In this document: in pieces, positions 1-11,137 of the stretch
How positions within the stretch are numbered: position 1 is the first letter of the stretch
How the letters are laid out: each line of letters starts with the position of its first letter
Assembly (NCBI GenBank): GCA_000827495.1
Contig: KN817587.1
Coordinates: 124,001 to 188,000 of the forward strand
Source: Hypholoma sublateritium FD-334 SS-4
Lineage: Eukaryota; Basidiomycota; Agaricomycetes; Agaricales; Strophariaceae
Reading direction: 5' to 3'
DNA length: 64,000 bases
Translations under genes and position numbers: made by a program
Notes under the pieces: generated by a model
The model's database searches: none
Told to the model about the DNA's origin: nothing
Seen by the model: the letters and a program-made list of their open reading frames with translations, nothing else

Positions 1-573
1 CGCTTCCGAACTATAACATCTTCGTACTACCGTGGTGCACATGGTATCATTGTCGTCTACGATGTGACTGAAAATGGTTCGTGCACGTTGCAATCTTCAT
101 TGATAGCCCGCTCATACGCTATCTTTGATAGACTCTTTCACGAATGTCAAGCAATGGCTTCAGGAAATTGACCGATATGCGTCTGAGGGTGTGAACAAGC
201 TGCTCGTGGGCAACAAGTCCGATTTGACTAGCAAGAAGGTTGTCGAGTACAGCGTAGCGAAGGTGGGTAAACCATCATATGCCACGGGTGTCCCCTAACC
301 GGCTATTTTGTAGGAATTTGCCGACCAACTGAACATTCCCTTCTTGGAGACTTCGGCGAAGAATGCCACGAACGTAGAGCAGGCCTTCTTGACTATGGCC
401 AAACAGATCAAGGACCGGTGCGCATCCATAATCATGACTCATGCATCGCCAAAACTGATAACATGCCTTCCTGTAGCATGGGTTCAAGTTCGACACCCTC
501 AGGTGCAGCCAAATCTTCCACTGTCACCCCCGGCCAAACGGTACAGTCTCAGCAATCTGGAGGGTGCTGTTAA
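1..573 (+). CDS. YPT1: Rab1/Ypt1-type small GTPase, 3' part
   Basis: Exons <1..76, 132..262, 314..417, 477..573; the 5' end lies before the window. This Rab GTPase directs ER-to-Golgi vesicle tethering on the cytosolic membrane face. The 135 visible residues begin inside the switch II region ([14 protein letters not shown]) and carry the guanine-binding motifs NKSD and ETSAKN. They end in a Ser/Thr/Gln linker closing with GGCC, the double-cysteine geranylgeranylation signal. That signal is the substrate of the enzyme whose alpha subunit is encoded at 16657..18086. Spliced phases are consistent throughout. The match to Ypt1/Rab1 rather than Rab8 rests on the [12 protein letters not shown] and [12 protein letters not shown] stretches. 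Confidence 0.95.
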
Positions 574-1171
574 GCGGCTTCACCACCCTAGGTGATCAGT
601 CCTTTCACCCCTCCTTGACACCACTTGTATGGTATGATTAAGGGTTTTTTTGACCCTAAATATATCGGCTTTGCGTATACACCCCTTTGCTACCTATCGG
701 ACTCCGTTTTCCCATTCATTTACATTGTTTTTTTTGCCCCTTGTTACATTTTATCGATAATTGCAGTCGGAATATTCTACTTTCTCGGGCGAAACACTAG
801 ACTCATTCCTTCGTTCGTCAACGAATGTTCCCTGTCTATGAATCGCAGCTGGTCTATAACCATTCATGTAATTCGTATTATGCAAGTAATATGCATACAT
901 GTTTTTTGAAATTGGAATTGGAAAGTAATTATGGAGGCAACAATTGCTGTGGCGGTTGGCGAGGCTCCTGAGAAAAACGATGTGGTCACAAATAAAATTC
1001 GCGGGGCGAGACTTTTTCGGCAACCACGATCACCACTCGGCGCAACCACTAGCATCCACCTACTTACTCTATAACGCCCAACATTCATCAGCCTACTTTA
1101 GCCCAACTCTACGTCAGCAGGAAGCTCGGTAGAGTCAAACCTATTTATTCGTATCCACCTGTTCAGTCACC
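574..1171. other. Intergenic, nothing recognised
   Basis: Between the YPT1 stop and the mL49 start. It is T-rich just after YPT1, as expected for a 3' UTR, then mixed composition. The short reading frames here have no recognisable domain and no good splice partners. It presumably holds the YPT1 terminator and the mL49 promoter. Confidence 0.5.
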
Positions 1172-1663
1172 ATGCTCTCGCTACTCCGAAGACAAATTGC
1201 ATACAAACTGCCCCGCAATACTCGGTGCTTCTCCGCCGTCGAGGCTAGCGGTGTCGCTGCGACACCCGCAGCTGCACCCCCCACTCCTGCACAATCAACA
1301 CCGTCTATCCCCTCTTCGCGAAGTGAAAAACGCGAATATTTTGTACCACGCAACACGAAAGGGAACCTCCCGGTGTACACCGACATCCGGAATGCGGGTA
1401 GTCGACACCTGGTGCTCGTTCGCAATATCGAAGGGAATGCAAGTGTACGCTCCGTCTCGCGTCTCTGCGTGCGATTGTTCTACTGGTCTTACCTCCCCTG
1501 CTTTTAGGCGCTTGCGAGAGATTTGAGCAAGTCGCTTTTCGAGGCGGACACACACGAAGCGTCCCGTCTGAAAATCCAGTTTAACCATTCTAGGCATCTC
1601 ACGATATCTGGCGGGCGGTGGAAAGAGGAGATTGTGGCTTGGTTGAAAAACAAAGGGTTCTGA
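1172..1663 (+). CDS. IMG2: Mitochondrial large-subunit ribosomal protein mL49 (Img2)
   Basis: Exons 1172..1444 and 1508..1663; 142 aa. It is a structural protein of the mitochondrial large ribosomal subunit. The N-terminus (MLSLLRRQIAYKLPRNTRCF) is Arg-rich and free of acidic residues, typical of a matrix presequence. An Ala/Pro/Thr linker follows, then the family core: LPVYTDIRNAGSRHLVLVR and IEGN before the intron, and LARDLSKSL, LTISGGRWKEEIVAWLKNKGF after it. The Img2 family characteristically ends in a Gly-Phe after a W-L helix, as here. The intron is 63 bp, phase 0, with a GTACGC donor. Confidence 0.93.
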
Positions 1664-1852
1664 AGTTCGGTTCAGGATGTTGCACACAAAATACCGAGTG
1701 CAATGGCCTATACGCTATGTCGAATGATCATATGATGCGGTGCACCTTCCAACTTTATAGTATTATAGACAGTAAAAAACTGTGCAAGAACTTGAAATAC
1801 TAAGGAAAGGACAGCACCTACGGTGATTATTCCACAATAGATGATAAATATA

Positions 1853-3727
1853 TTATGTAGCAAAATCTGTCAGAGGAGCTTCAATGCCCAGAGATCCCGA
1901 CTTGGCCTTCTCTAATTGTATATCAGCGATATGGCGGCGATTTTCAGCTGCCTGTAAATCAATAGTTGCTATGTCCAACTCTTGCAACGCTCTCCGAGAG
2001 CCTTTATTTTGCTGAAAGTATTCTATGGCGAGGTTTGTGCGATGGTGCTGAAGCCTTGACAGCTAGAAGTGGGAACAATTCAAGATCTTGTCAGTGAAGG
2101 CTAATAAGTGTCACAAGATAACAGTTTACCTCTGTTTCTAAATCAATCTGTGGTTGCAGTGCTTTCTCCTTCACATATCGCGGAATTTGTGGAAGAGGTA
2201 CACCAGATTTCATTGTAGGATTTGAGTAGGATGACGTGGAGCTTCTGTAATCTCTTCTGGGACCTCGTGGGGTAAATTGATGTGAATTTGTTGGTAGCTG
2301 AGAGGGTGGCATAGGGCGGTATCGGGGACCTCTCGGAGGCGAACGGCCGCCATAGCGTGGTCCTGTTGGAAGGTTGCGACCGTAGTCGTTAATAACTGGG
2401 GAAGGTTTAGGCGATGAACCCGCCGAATTATTGGAAAATACAGCTGAAGGCTTCGGTGATTCGACGTTATCCATTTTGACATCTATGTTATCTCCCGTCC
2501 TTTGGGGTGCGTTCACTGAGATGTGGGGTAGCGACGGCGAAGGACCAGGTTGATACTCGAGCGCAAGTTTTGGCTGTGAATGTTCGAGAACAACTTCGGG
2601 TTTTATTTCAAGCTTTACGTCGAGCTTCACTTCAACCTTGACTTCATTCCTGGTTTCTTCTGGTGCAGTTGTCGGGGCTGTTGTCGTCGTCGTTTCCATC
2701 TCTTGCGTAGCATCGGCAGCAGGTTTTGTTTCGCCCTCATTTGGGACGGGTAGGTCAGGAAGAGTATGAGGGGGAAGGGTTATCGACGGGGCTTCTTCAG
2801 GCTTCACAGGGACAGTACCGCTCGGCTCAATAGGAGTTACGTCCATGGGAACATCCTCTGCTTGTGTTGAAGATTCCGTCGCCTTCGATTCCTTTTGCTC
2901 TGATTCTCCTGCAGTGCTAAGATGGGGGGGCGCGTCTCTCCGGTTTTTGGGGCTTGATGGGGTTCCTTCTTTTGAAGGGCGCCGTCTTTGGGGGGAGCGA
3001 GAAGAACGCGACCGAGGACTAGGAGCAATGGAATGGTTCCCTAATCTTACACGTTTGTGAGGCGGCGGGGAGCGATATGGGCTGCGTGAGCGACTGCGTG
3101 TCCTGTTCCTTGGGCGATAGTGTGGTGGTGGGGACCTGGAGAAGCGGCGCCTTGCAGGCGAGCGCGAACGGCGAGAAGGACCTAAACAAGACGGAATTAA
3201 TGTCACATGCTAGAAAAACTGTAAGTCAAGTGTAGTACCAGGGCGTCTTGGAGGTGATGAAGGTCTACATAAACTCGAATGAGCATACTGGAGTGCGCCA
3301 GATATGGTACTACTGACCGTCTGGGTGGACCTCTTTCTCGGTCGAAGGGACGGCGGTCACGATCCCGCTCGGGCGAGTCCAATCTCCTCGGGCTACGTTC
3401 ACGTTCGCGTTGTTGCCTCTCCCAGTTTCTCCTGTCTCTCTCGCGAGTATCCCTGTCCTTGTCAAAATCCCGGCGATTCCTGTCCCTGTCGTCGAAGTCA
3501 CGGCGGTCAGGCCCTCGCCTGCTGTCATAGCCTGGAGCAACGTAGGAGTCCAATATTGGCCGTGGTGCATAGGGCCTTTCTCTTTCAGGGTATCGCTCAC
3601 CACGATATCTGGGAGCCATGGGTAATGCTGAACGACGATCTCGATCCCGTTCGTCGGGCAAATGCCGACGTTCCTCGCGTGGTGGCATCCTCAGAGGAGA
3701 TTCTGGACGAGGTGGCAAATTTGCCAT
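1853..3727 (-). CDS. Arg/Ser-rich (RS) protein, probable nuclear RNA-processing factor
   Basis: Exons in coding order 3727..3318, 3264..3239, 3181..2130, 2062..1853; 565 aa. The N-terminal 150 residues are packed with RD/RE/ER dipeptides. Next comes an RS-rich block (SRRSRSPARRRFSRSPPP, SRSRSPYRSPPPHKR), then a long Pro/Thr/Glu-rich disordered stretch with a KVEVKLDVKLEIKPEV repeat. The C-terminus is a predicted helix beginning LSRLQHHRTNLAIEYFQQNK, with strong coiled-coil character. RS/RD repeats are typical of splicing and mRNA-processing proteins, but I see no RRM or other fold, so the role is inference. Exon 2 is a 26-nt microexon, required to join the two RS blocks in frame. Confidence 0.75.
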
Positions 3728-3962
3728 GTTGGAGTAATATTCTAGACAGATTCTAACGAAAACTTATTCAAGGGTGTCCTGTTGAATAGCGGAAGAACCA
3801 AGGAAGAACATGAACGACGGAGTCACTGTCAGGCGTGCTTAATTTGATTTTTGAAAGCCGACGGCTCCAATATCAATCAGTGCCAAATACGGTCGCGGAC
3901 ACCGCGTACCGTGACATACTGGAGGTGAGCTCACTTTCGTCAAACTCCTTATCTCACTAATA

Positions 3963-6612
3963 ATGCTCGACCACTGTTCTATCTCACATAAAGGTGAATA
4001 ATTCTCTAACTTTTCAGTTGCTCTCTCTATTAACATCGTTTCTAGGCGGTATCGTCCTTTGGTCCCGCTCCTTCACGCCAGATGCAGCAAACCTTGCTTC
4101 ATCATCAACCTCCCCGGTCAACTCCCTTATACGCGAAGCTTTAATTGAGGGGCGTACAGCAGAGGAAAAGTACGAGAAAGACGGATATGCCGTGAAATGG
4201 ACATTTGTGAACGACCTCGAACTTATATTTGTGGTGCGCAAGTCCCCGCAGCCGATTATAATCTCAACTCAGCACTCCCTCCCAGGTCGCATACCAGCGC
4301 ATTCTCCAACTAACATATGTCGACGACCTGCTCGCTGCCATGAAACGTGTTTTCATCCAATACTTTAGCCCATTTGTCGCAACGTTCGTTACGTCCCTGC
4401 ATAGCATCAATGCGGTCGGCACCGCCGCTGCACAAGCGGCGACATGGGACTTTTCGAAAACATTTGAACGCTGGGATTCGATTTTCAATACGCTTCTCAA
4501 AGTCTTAGAAGAGAAAGCAGCCCAGGTGCGTTTACATGTGCAGATTCCTACCGCCCCCTGTTTCCAACAGAAAATATAGGACCGTAAATCCCGGCTGCGC
4601 ACCAACGTCCGACCGCTAATCGAGACCTGCACCCCTCCCTCCGCCGAGGAGACCGACACAGGTACGCTTCTCAATTAATTGAAAAATCAGCGTTTACTTA
4701 TTTGTGCTTCCGCGTTCAAGCACCATCCATCAATCCAGACGCTCCTCAGGACGAACAGCAGATTGCTAGAAATGTGCAGGCGCTGAAGAATCGACTACGC
4801 GGCCGTGGAGGAAGACGTAGGGGACCAGGGCGTGCGGATATCATGAGTGCCAAAGAAACTCACGCAGAATCCGAGTGCGTCTATGTTTCACAAGATTCCC
4901 CTAGCGAGGACTAACGCAATATCCCAGCTCGGACACCCAGCCGAAGCGCAAGGCAACGGCAAAGTCTGGACGCAAATGGGGAGATGAGGTACCAACGGAG
5001 TCTGACATGGCGTCTCTCGACTTCAGTGTTGATAAAGAGGCCTCAAACGGAGTCAATATTGGCTCTCACGATCTGCAGTCGTTGGTGGATCAATCATCGT
5101 TGGGTACACGGACTCGCGATGGCATGTATGAAGTAAAAGACTGGGACTTTTCCCGGGAAAAGGATGACGGCGCCGCCGACGCTATTACGAACGCCTTGAA
5201 ACCATTAGACGCCAAAGCAGGCGCTTCTGAAGGATCTCTCGGCACACTGAGCTCTCTTTTTGCGCGGCTCACAGGATCCAAAATTCTCACCGAAGCTGAT
5301 TTGAAGCCTGTTCTGGAAGCTATGAAACAGCATCTTATGAAGAAAAATGTGGCAATGGATATCGCTGACAAGGTCTGCGAAGGCGTTGGGGAGAGTTTGA
5401 TTGGCAAAAAGGTTGCCGGTTTTCAGAGTATGTCCTTGCCGTCTCCGTGCCCTTCATGTAGCTCACTGCATGGATCTTAGCTATCAACAATGCCGTTCGC
5501 CAAGCTCTGTCGACCTCGCTGACACGGATATTGACCCCGAAAACTTCGACTGATCTTTTACTATCGATACGAACCAAATTGTCAGCACCCCTTACTTCCA
5601 ACCAACAACGCTTGCCGTATAGCATCACATTTGTCGGTGTAAACGGGGTTGGCAAGAGTACAAATCTGTCGAAAGTCTGTTTCTGGTTGATCCAGAATGG
5701 ACTGCGTGTATTGATCGCAGCATGCGATACCTTCAGGTATGTCCCATCGATTACTGTAGGTGACCTTGCTAACGGGATGTTCAGGAGCGGTGCAGTTGAA
5801 CAACTTCGCGTCCACGTACGAAATTTGAGTATGCTGGGCGTTAATGGAGCAGGCGATAGTAAGGGCCGCGTTGAACTATTTGAACGTGGTTATGGCAAAG
5901 ATGCCGCTGGCATTGCGCGGGAAGCAATTCACTATGGTTGGCCCTTTCCTCCTTTTATAAAGTTCTTATTTTGATGTATCCACTCTTTGCAGGTCGAGAC
6001 AACAATTTCGATGTTGTACTGATTGATACCGCTGGTAGGATGCAAGATAACGAGGTATTCATTCTGTCTCAGACCCATGATTCCCGCTAAAAAAATACAC
6101 CCCACAATTAGCCTCTGATGCGCGCACTCGCCAAAGTAAGGACCAACCGATCTCAGGTGTATATTTTTGGTTTTTAATCAGACTTTTCTTATCAGCTGGT
6201 GTCTGTCAATAATCCCGACAAGATTATCTTTGTCGGCGAAGCACTGGTCGGCAACGAGGCTGTTGACCAGTTGACAAAGTTCGACAGGGCCCTGCGTGAC
6301 TTCTCTTCTGCCTCAGGCGCTGGGAAAGGCCGTGGAATCGACGGGATGCTTGTCACCAAGTGGGACACTGTCGACGACAAGGTATGAGGATGTCTTATCA
6401 GGCGTGGTAGATCATCTGATTGATTCTATAGGTCGGCGCGGCTCTTTCAATGACATATGTCACTGGGCAACCCATCATATTTGTTGGGTGTGGACAGGTG
6501 TGGCCAGAAAATCCACTAGTGTTATGTGAGACTGATAAACTTTTCGTAGACTTACACAGACTTGAGGCAACTGAGGGTGGGCAATGTCGTCCAGGCTATC
6601 TTGAAAGACTGA
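3963..6612 (+). CDS. SRP101: Signal recognition particle receptor subunit alpha (SRP101)
   Basis: Exons 3963..3993, 4046..4233, 4286..4525, 4580..4661, 4721..4874, 4928..5427, 5481..5736, 5785..5936, 5993..6054, 6112..6135, 6196..6381, 6432..6497, 6550..6612; 667 aa. This GTPase on the ER membrane docks SRP-ribosome complexes. Residues 1-130 form the longin-like domain that binds the beta subunit (MLDHCSISHKGGIVLWSRSF). A basic linker follows (RGRGGRRRGPGR), then the NG domain from about 340. GTPase motifs visible are GVNGVGKST (about 451), DTFRSGAVEQL, DTAGRMQD (about 547), TKWD (about 618) and GCGQ near the C-terminus, usually GTGQ. Exon 10 is only 24 nt (PLMRALAK). Thirteen exons, all in phase. 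Confidence 0.96.
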
Positions 6613-6946
6613 GGTCTCTCAATGTATTTTGACCGTTCTGTACATAGAATAATTTATGCCCCTTCAATTTACATGTATCTGGCAGTAGTATATTACACAA
6701 TGGACACTGTATTTAATAAGTTTATTTTGAGCTGATGGAAAAGAATCAGATCCGAACAGAACCTGGCCACTCAGCCATCTATCAATTCAGTGTAGAAAAA
6801 TTGTCACTTGGTATACAAGTATTGATAACAAAGGGTACATCATGTGGTATATAGCATGACCAATGGTACAGGAAATGGCATCACGTGTCCGATGTCGGAC
6901 TCGCGGTGCCCAATATAGAAGGTGTACTACCACATTAAGAAATAAA
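6613..6946. other. Convergent intergenic region, nothing recognised
   Basis: AT-rich 3' flanks of SRP101 (plus strand) and of the membrane protein on the minus strand. No gene or repeat seen. Confidence 0.5.
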
Positions 6947-8061
6947 TTATACAAGCACCATCTTCTCGCCGGCGACATTGTAAGTCCTGGGACTTTGCTC
7001 GCGGGTGAGCAGCGCGCCACCTTCCTGCTGGCGGATATCCACGACCGACCCGCCAGGCGAGCTGAAGCTCCCGGCGCGCTGGAACTGGAACTGTGCACTG
7101 CCTGTGAAAGGGTACTGGCGCTGCACAATAAACTCGGAGGATGGCGCCGTGCGCAGCGCACGGCGGCGTCGGCGGAGGAAAAATGAGAGGGCGATGACCA
7201 GGCAGACAACCGCGAGCGCGGCAACGACGCCGCCCGCGATCGCGCCTGCGTGGCTGCTGCCGCTCGCCGTGGCGCCCGTGCTGTTTGCTGCAGTGCCGTT
7301 CGCCGCGGAGTTGGCGCTGCTGGCGGTGGAAGTTTGCGCGGGGTCAAGTCCATACGATACAGTAATTACCTGGCCAACAGAGTCAGTCGTAGTTATAAAC
7401 ACGAAACCGTTTGTGGTGGTGAACGGCTGCGCGTTGGAGCCGATGGTTATCTCCTGTGTCTGCGTCTGGCCATTCGATTCGGTGGTAATAAATGTCGCTG
7501 TGGTCTGGGACGCGTCGACATCATTGCCCTTCGGAGTGCCGGAGGGAGACCCGGTGGTTGCCGTTGTGGACCCTGTGGACCCCCCGGATGTATCGCCAGT
7601 GTTTGCTGCAGCTGAAGTGAGCTGCGCTGTCGCCGATATGCTTCGTGAAGTTGGGGATGCCGCAGGGGTGGACTGAGGCTGGGAAGATGGGGTATTGGGG
7701 GTAGCTGTTGGAGGTGTTACAGGCTGAACTGTGAATGTATTGGTATTGGGTTGTGATGGTGTGGGGGCTGCAGTAGAAGAGGGGGTGACCGGTGGTGCGA
7801 CAGAAGTAGTTCGAGCAGGTGCGGTGGTAGGATCTGCGGCCTTTGTATTAGTTGTCGATTGGGTTTTGGGGCAAACTTTTTAGAGGGTCAGCCAGCATAA
7901 TGATCGGGATTACCACAGTTACTTACATATGTTGAAGGGGTTTGGGCAACCGAATGTCAGTGGATTGGCTTCTTTCTTGCGTTGTCTTCGGAATGGTGGA
8001 AAGGGCTGAAAAATGTGAGTCTGGTGTAGAAGACTTCAATAAGACTTCTTCAAGTTACCAT
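6947..8061 (-). CDS. Ser/Thr-rich single-pass membrane protein
   Basis: Probable exons 8061..8059 (ATG only), 8005..7927, 7875..6947; 336 aa. A short N-terminal part (LTFGCPNPFN) precedes about 200 residues of Ser/Thr/Pro/Ala-rich sequence likely to be O-glycosylated. Then come a Gly/Ala-led transmembrane helix (GAIAGGVVAALAVVCLVIAL), a basic stop-transfer RRRRR, and a cytosolic tail ending GEKMVLV. This is the layout of fungal wall-sensor-like (Mid2/Wsc-type) proteins, but no Wsc or signal-peptide sequence is visible, so no function is claimed. The long last exon is firm. The ATG-only first exon is inferred from a 53-bp intron in the right phase and is less sure. It is divergent from glyoxalase II. 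Confidence 0.65.
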
Positions 8062-8381
8062 TGCGTTCCGGGATGCGATCTGTATGCTCCGGGTCCGAGC
8101 AGTTCAAAGCCACAGCCTGGAGCGCAGATTCACGGGGAAAAGAAAAGGGAAAAAGAGAGCGAAACGAAAGAATAACGAGTGTTTCAGTAAAGAGACCTTG
8201 ATGGGCTCAGAACATGAGAGAGAAAAAGAGGATGTGAGAAGTTGCAGGGTAAGGACGCGATACATACATACCATCATTGGCGCGACGTTGATGCGCTCAC
8301 CTCCTGGCAACTGCCAGTGATGCGCGCTGACATAATCCATCAGTGCATATTTAGGCACGCTTGTATGGGCCTGGGACCCAC
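8062..8381. promoter_or_regulatory. Shared divergent promoter region
   Basis: 320 bp between the inferred start of the membrane-protein gene (minus) and the first ATG of glyoxalase II (plus). It contains a purine-rich run (about 8130-8230). It must hold both 5' UTRs and promoters; no specific binding site is identified. Confidence 0.4.
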
Positions 8382-9425
8382 ATGATCAGCCTCCGTCATC
8401 ATCTCCGCGTCCTGCCCCGCATCTCCTCCCAGTTCCGTACCATGAAGGTCGTCCCTGTTCCCGTCCGTGAAGATAACTATGCGTATCTGCTCATCGACGA
8501 GCCAACCAATACTGCCGCTGCCGTCGATCCCTACGACGTCCTCAAGGTCGCCGCCGCCGCCGAGACCCACGGCGTGAAGATAGTGGCGGGAATAACTACA
8601 CACCATCATTTCGACCACAGCGGTGGTAACAAGGTACTTGGATATACGCCACCTACATCACATATACTGACGCACGCGCTGCAGGACTTTGTGTGCCCTG
8701 TTCTTCCGCGAGCTGCTTTTCGCCGCGCTGACTCTTTCCCAGGCTGCGAAGTACCCCGGCGTGCCCATCTACGGCGGCAGCGATAAGGTACCTGAGCTTA
8801 CCACCCTCGTCAAGGATAAAGACGAGTTCACTGTTGGGAATAATATCCATGTCAAGTAAATATATCTATCCCCCCTTGAGTGCTCTCAATTAATTCTTAA
8901 TCCTAATTAGATGTCTAGCGACGCCATGCCACACGCAAGACTCTATCTGCTATTATGTCACCGATACCGCCACCAACCAGCCGGGCGGAGTGTTCACTGG
9001 CGACACACTCTTTATGGCCGGTTGTGGTCGTTTCTTTGAAGGGGTCGGTGCAGAGATGATCGTCGCACTAGACTACCTCGGAACACTCCCCAATGAGACT
9101 GTCGTGCACAACGGCCACGAATATACTACAGGGAGCTTGGATTTTGGGAGGCACATCGACCCGACAAACCCCGCCATTGCCCGCCTTGCTGATTTAGCAC
9201 AGAAGAACGAGATTACTACTGGTCTAACGACAATCGGCGATGAAAAAGAATGGAATGTGTTCATGCGCCTGAACAGTGAAGCTGTCTTGTACGCGCTTTG
9301 TTTCTCAGTCTCAAGGACGCAGCCTCATAGTTGAATTCAGGAATGCTACCTCGGCAAGTCCAGAAACCCCCAAGGACACAGTCATGGATGCTCTTCGAGA
9401 GCTGAAGAACAAATACCGCGGGTGA
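8382..9425 (+). CDS. GLO2: Glyoxalase II (hydroxyacylglutathione hydrolase)
   Basis: Exons 8382..8633, 8685..8690, 8743..8855, 8911..9288, 9341..9425; 277 aa. It hydrolyses S-D-lactoylglutathione to D-lactate and glutathione, the second step of methylglyoxal detoxification. The metallo-beta-lactamase metal ligands are present: THHHFDH, CHTQDS, GDTLF and NGHEYT. Translation from 8382 adds MISLRHHLRVLPRISSQFRT, an Arg-rich, acid-free mitochondrial presequence, before the cytosolic-type start at 8442 (MKVVPVPV). Exon 2 is a 6-nt microexon (Asp-Phe) that restores the family's GGNK-x-F-AAKYPG spacing; both flanking introns (51 and 52 bp) contain CTGAC branch sites. A strong GTGAGT overlaps the stop codon but is not needed. 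Confidence 0.93.
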
Positions 9426-9696
9426 GTTTCCGTTGCCTTTTAACGGAAAGCACAATCTGTGTATGTATATAACTCGCATATTCATGGGACGTAGACCAAT
9501 GTTGTAGCATTCAGTATAGACCGTTGATGGATGACTAAAGAAGTGTATTGGACCTGTATTGAATACATAATTATTGGATAGCAGTCACAACGCATCGAAG
9601 GCATAAGTCAGAGTACAGATGTCAGGATCCAGGCAATTTTGGACAATATATTTCATGAAGTTCATGATCATGAAGTGCATGGTGATGAAGAGTTCA

Positions 9697-10567
9697 TTAG
9701 CCCAGTCCAACTGCCTTGGATACAACAGACCGAGCATAAGGAATGTAAGATAAGTTGTACCAAGTGAAAGCCAAGAACTCTATGATCACGAAAACTGTTG
9801 GTAGATAATCAGCATGGAAATTGATAGCCTTTGCTAGCTTTACTTACTTATGGAAAGAACCTGACGGCGGTATGTTAGAATTTGTTTTTATGGGACGATA
9901 AATGGGACTCACTCCATTGCTAAGAACGAACGCGGCAACAAATACGAGCCCAATGGATGCTAGGAATATGACAGACGCAACGATACGAACAGGTTTGAAC
10001 ATCTGCAAGATACATGTCAGCAAAGAGCCTCGTAACTTGCAAGGTCCCAACGTAAGCCATAGAATAACTTACAAGTTTGAGTTGTTTGAAGAACTGACAG
10101 ACAATGCCGAAGAGCGTGAGCAAAGATATTGCATGTGCACAAGAAAACTACACACTCCGATGAGAAAACCTGTCCCAACGAGCGATACAATAGTTCCCAA
10201 GATGTAGAGGACTGCGCACGCGGATGAATGTCAATTCCGGTAGGGAAAGGTTATATACGGAGTCAACATACCAGCAAAAAGCGTTAGCTGGCCGAGCGTC
10301 AGCACTATCGTGCCCAGCAGACTGAGCACGAAGCCCGCGAGCAAGCTGTAGGAAGCGGGCGTCAGCAGCCGCCAGATGAAAACCGCCGGTGACGAAGCCG
10401 AGGCGAATTCGGAAAAGCAGTCGTGCTCACCAGCCTCCGAAGCCGTATAGACGGGTCGTCTTTGAGAGGTTGAGGAACTTGAAGGCGGAATCACCTTCGA
10501 AGAACGAGGTGTCTGGAATGACGCTGGTCTGCGATTCGAGGTTGAACCATCCTTTCCCCGGCGCCAT
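9697..10567 (-). CDS. SFT2: SFT2-family vesicle transport protein
   Basis: Exons in coding order 10567..10431, 10345..10272, 10211..10156, 10093..10073, 10002..9913, 9860..9848, 9794..9697; 162 aa. It is a four-pass Golgi membrane protein implicated in retrograde endosome-to-Golgi vesicle fusion. Four hydrophobic helices are visible: LLAGFVLSLLGTIVLTLGQ, LYILGTIVSLVGTGFLIG, IVASVIFLASIGLVFVAAF and LSIIFVIIEFLAFTWYNLSY, the last followed by IPYARS as in the family. The start at MAPGKGWFNLESQ is the usual basidiomycete-type start; an upstream open frame to about 10744 is taken as UTR. Exons of 21 nt (FFKQLKL) and 13 nt are required to keep frame. Confidence 0.9.
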
Positions 10568-11137
10568 GGCGATGTTGGTGTCGATGAGGAGAGCGCAGCC
10601 GCAGATAGAGGATGAAAGCGGAAGGTTGGCAAGGGCAACTAAGGTGCTTGCTGTGCCAGCAGCGAAGAGAGATGGCTGGGGCGAGGCTGAGGCGACTTCC
10701 GACGCAGTTGACAAGAAAGCTATGTCGTGCCGAATCCGGGACACACGGCGCAGGCGATGTGACTCATGTGACCAATTAAATTAGAGTGGCTTGGTAAGGA
10801 TTTGTAACGGCCTTGTATCTGACCGTCTTCGAGCAAATATTCATCACTCCAAGCCCAGTCGCATGAAAAGAAACGACATGAACCATCTCATATAATATGA
10901 TATATACACCGGATATGACATCCAACTGAGCATAGCAAAGGACTGCTAACGGCTCACAAAAAGTGATCATTGTAGAGAAATACATGGCAAATTGGACCTA
11001 GAATCGGGAATCTTGAGCAGCGTAAACGGGGCGTAGCGAGTCATAGCAAGATATATATAGTCGTAGTTTGAAGAGGTGTCCTGAGCTACCAGCGCGAGCG
11101 ATGAAAGATCAGACAGACTGCAGGTGCGTCGCCCTTT
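10568..11137. other. Intergenic, nothing recognised
   Basis: 570 bp between the SFT2 start codon and the EDC4 stop codon, both genes on the minus strand. It should contain the EDC4 3' UTR and the SFT2 promoter. No conserved coding sequence, RNA gene or repeat is seen. Confidence 0.5.

Noticed and set aside
625..909. Hydrophobic 94-codon frame after YPT1
   Set aside because: It is a T-rich UTR-like sequence with phenylalanine/isoleucine runs; no splice partner, no family, and the antisense frames are equally long.
7921..8358. A longer N-terminus for the membrane protein using frames such as MDYVSAHHWQLPGG
   Set aside because: I could not join it to the downstream exons in phase without an in-frame stop; the ATG-only exon at 8059..8061 fits better.
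10568..10744. Upstream extension of the SFT2 frame (MSRIRHDIAFLST...)
   Set aside because: It is open by chance and low-complexity; relatives start at the MAPGKGWFNLE-like position, so it is treated as 5' UTR.
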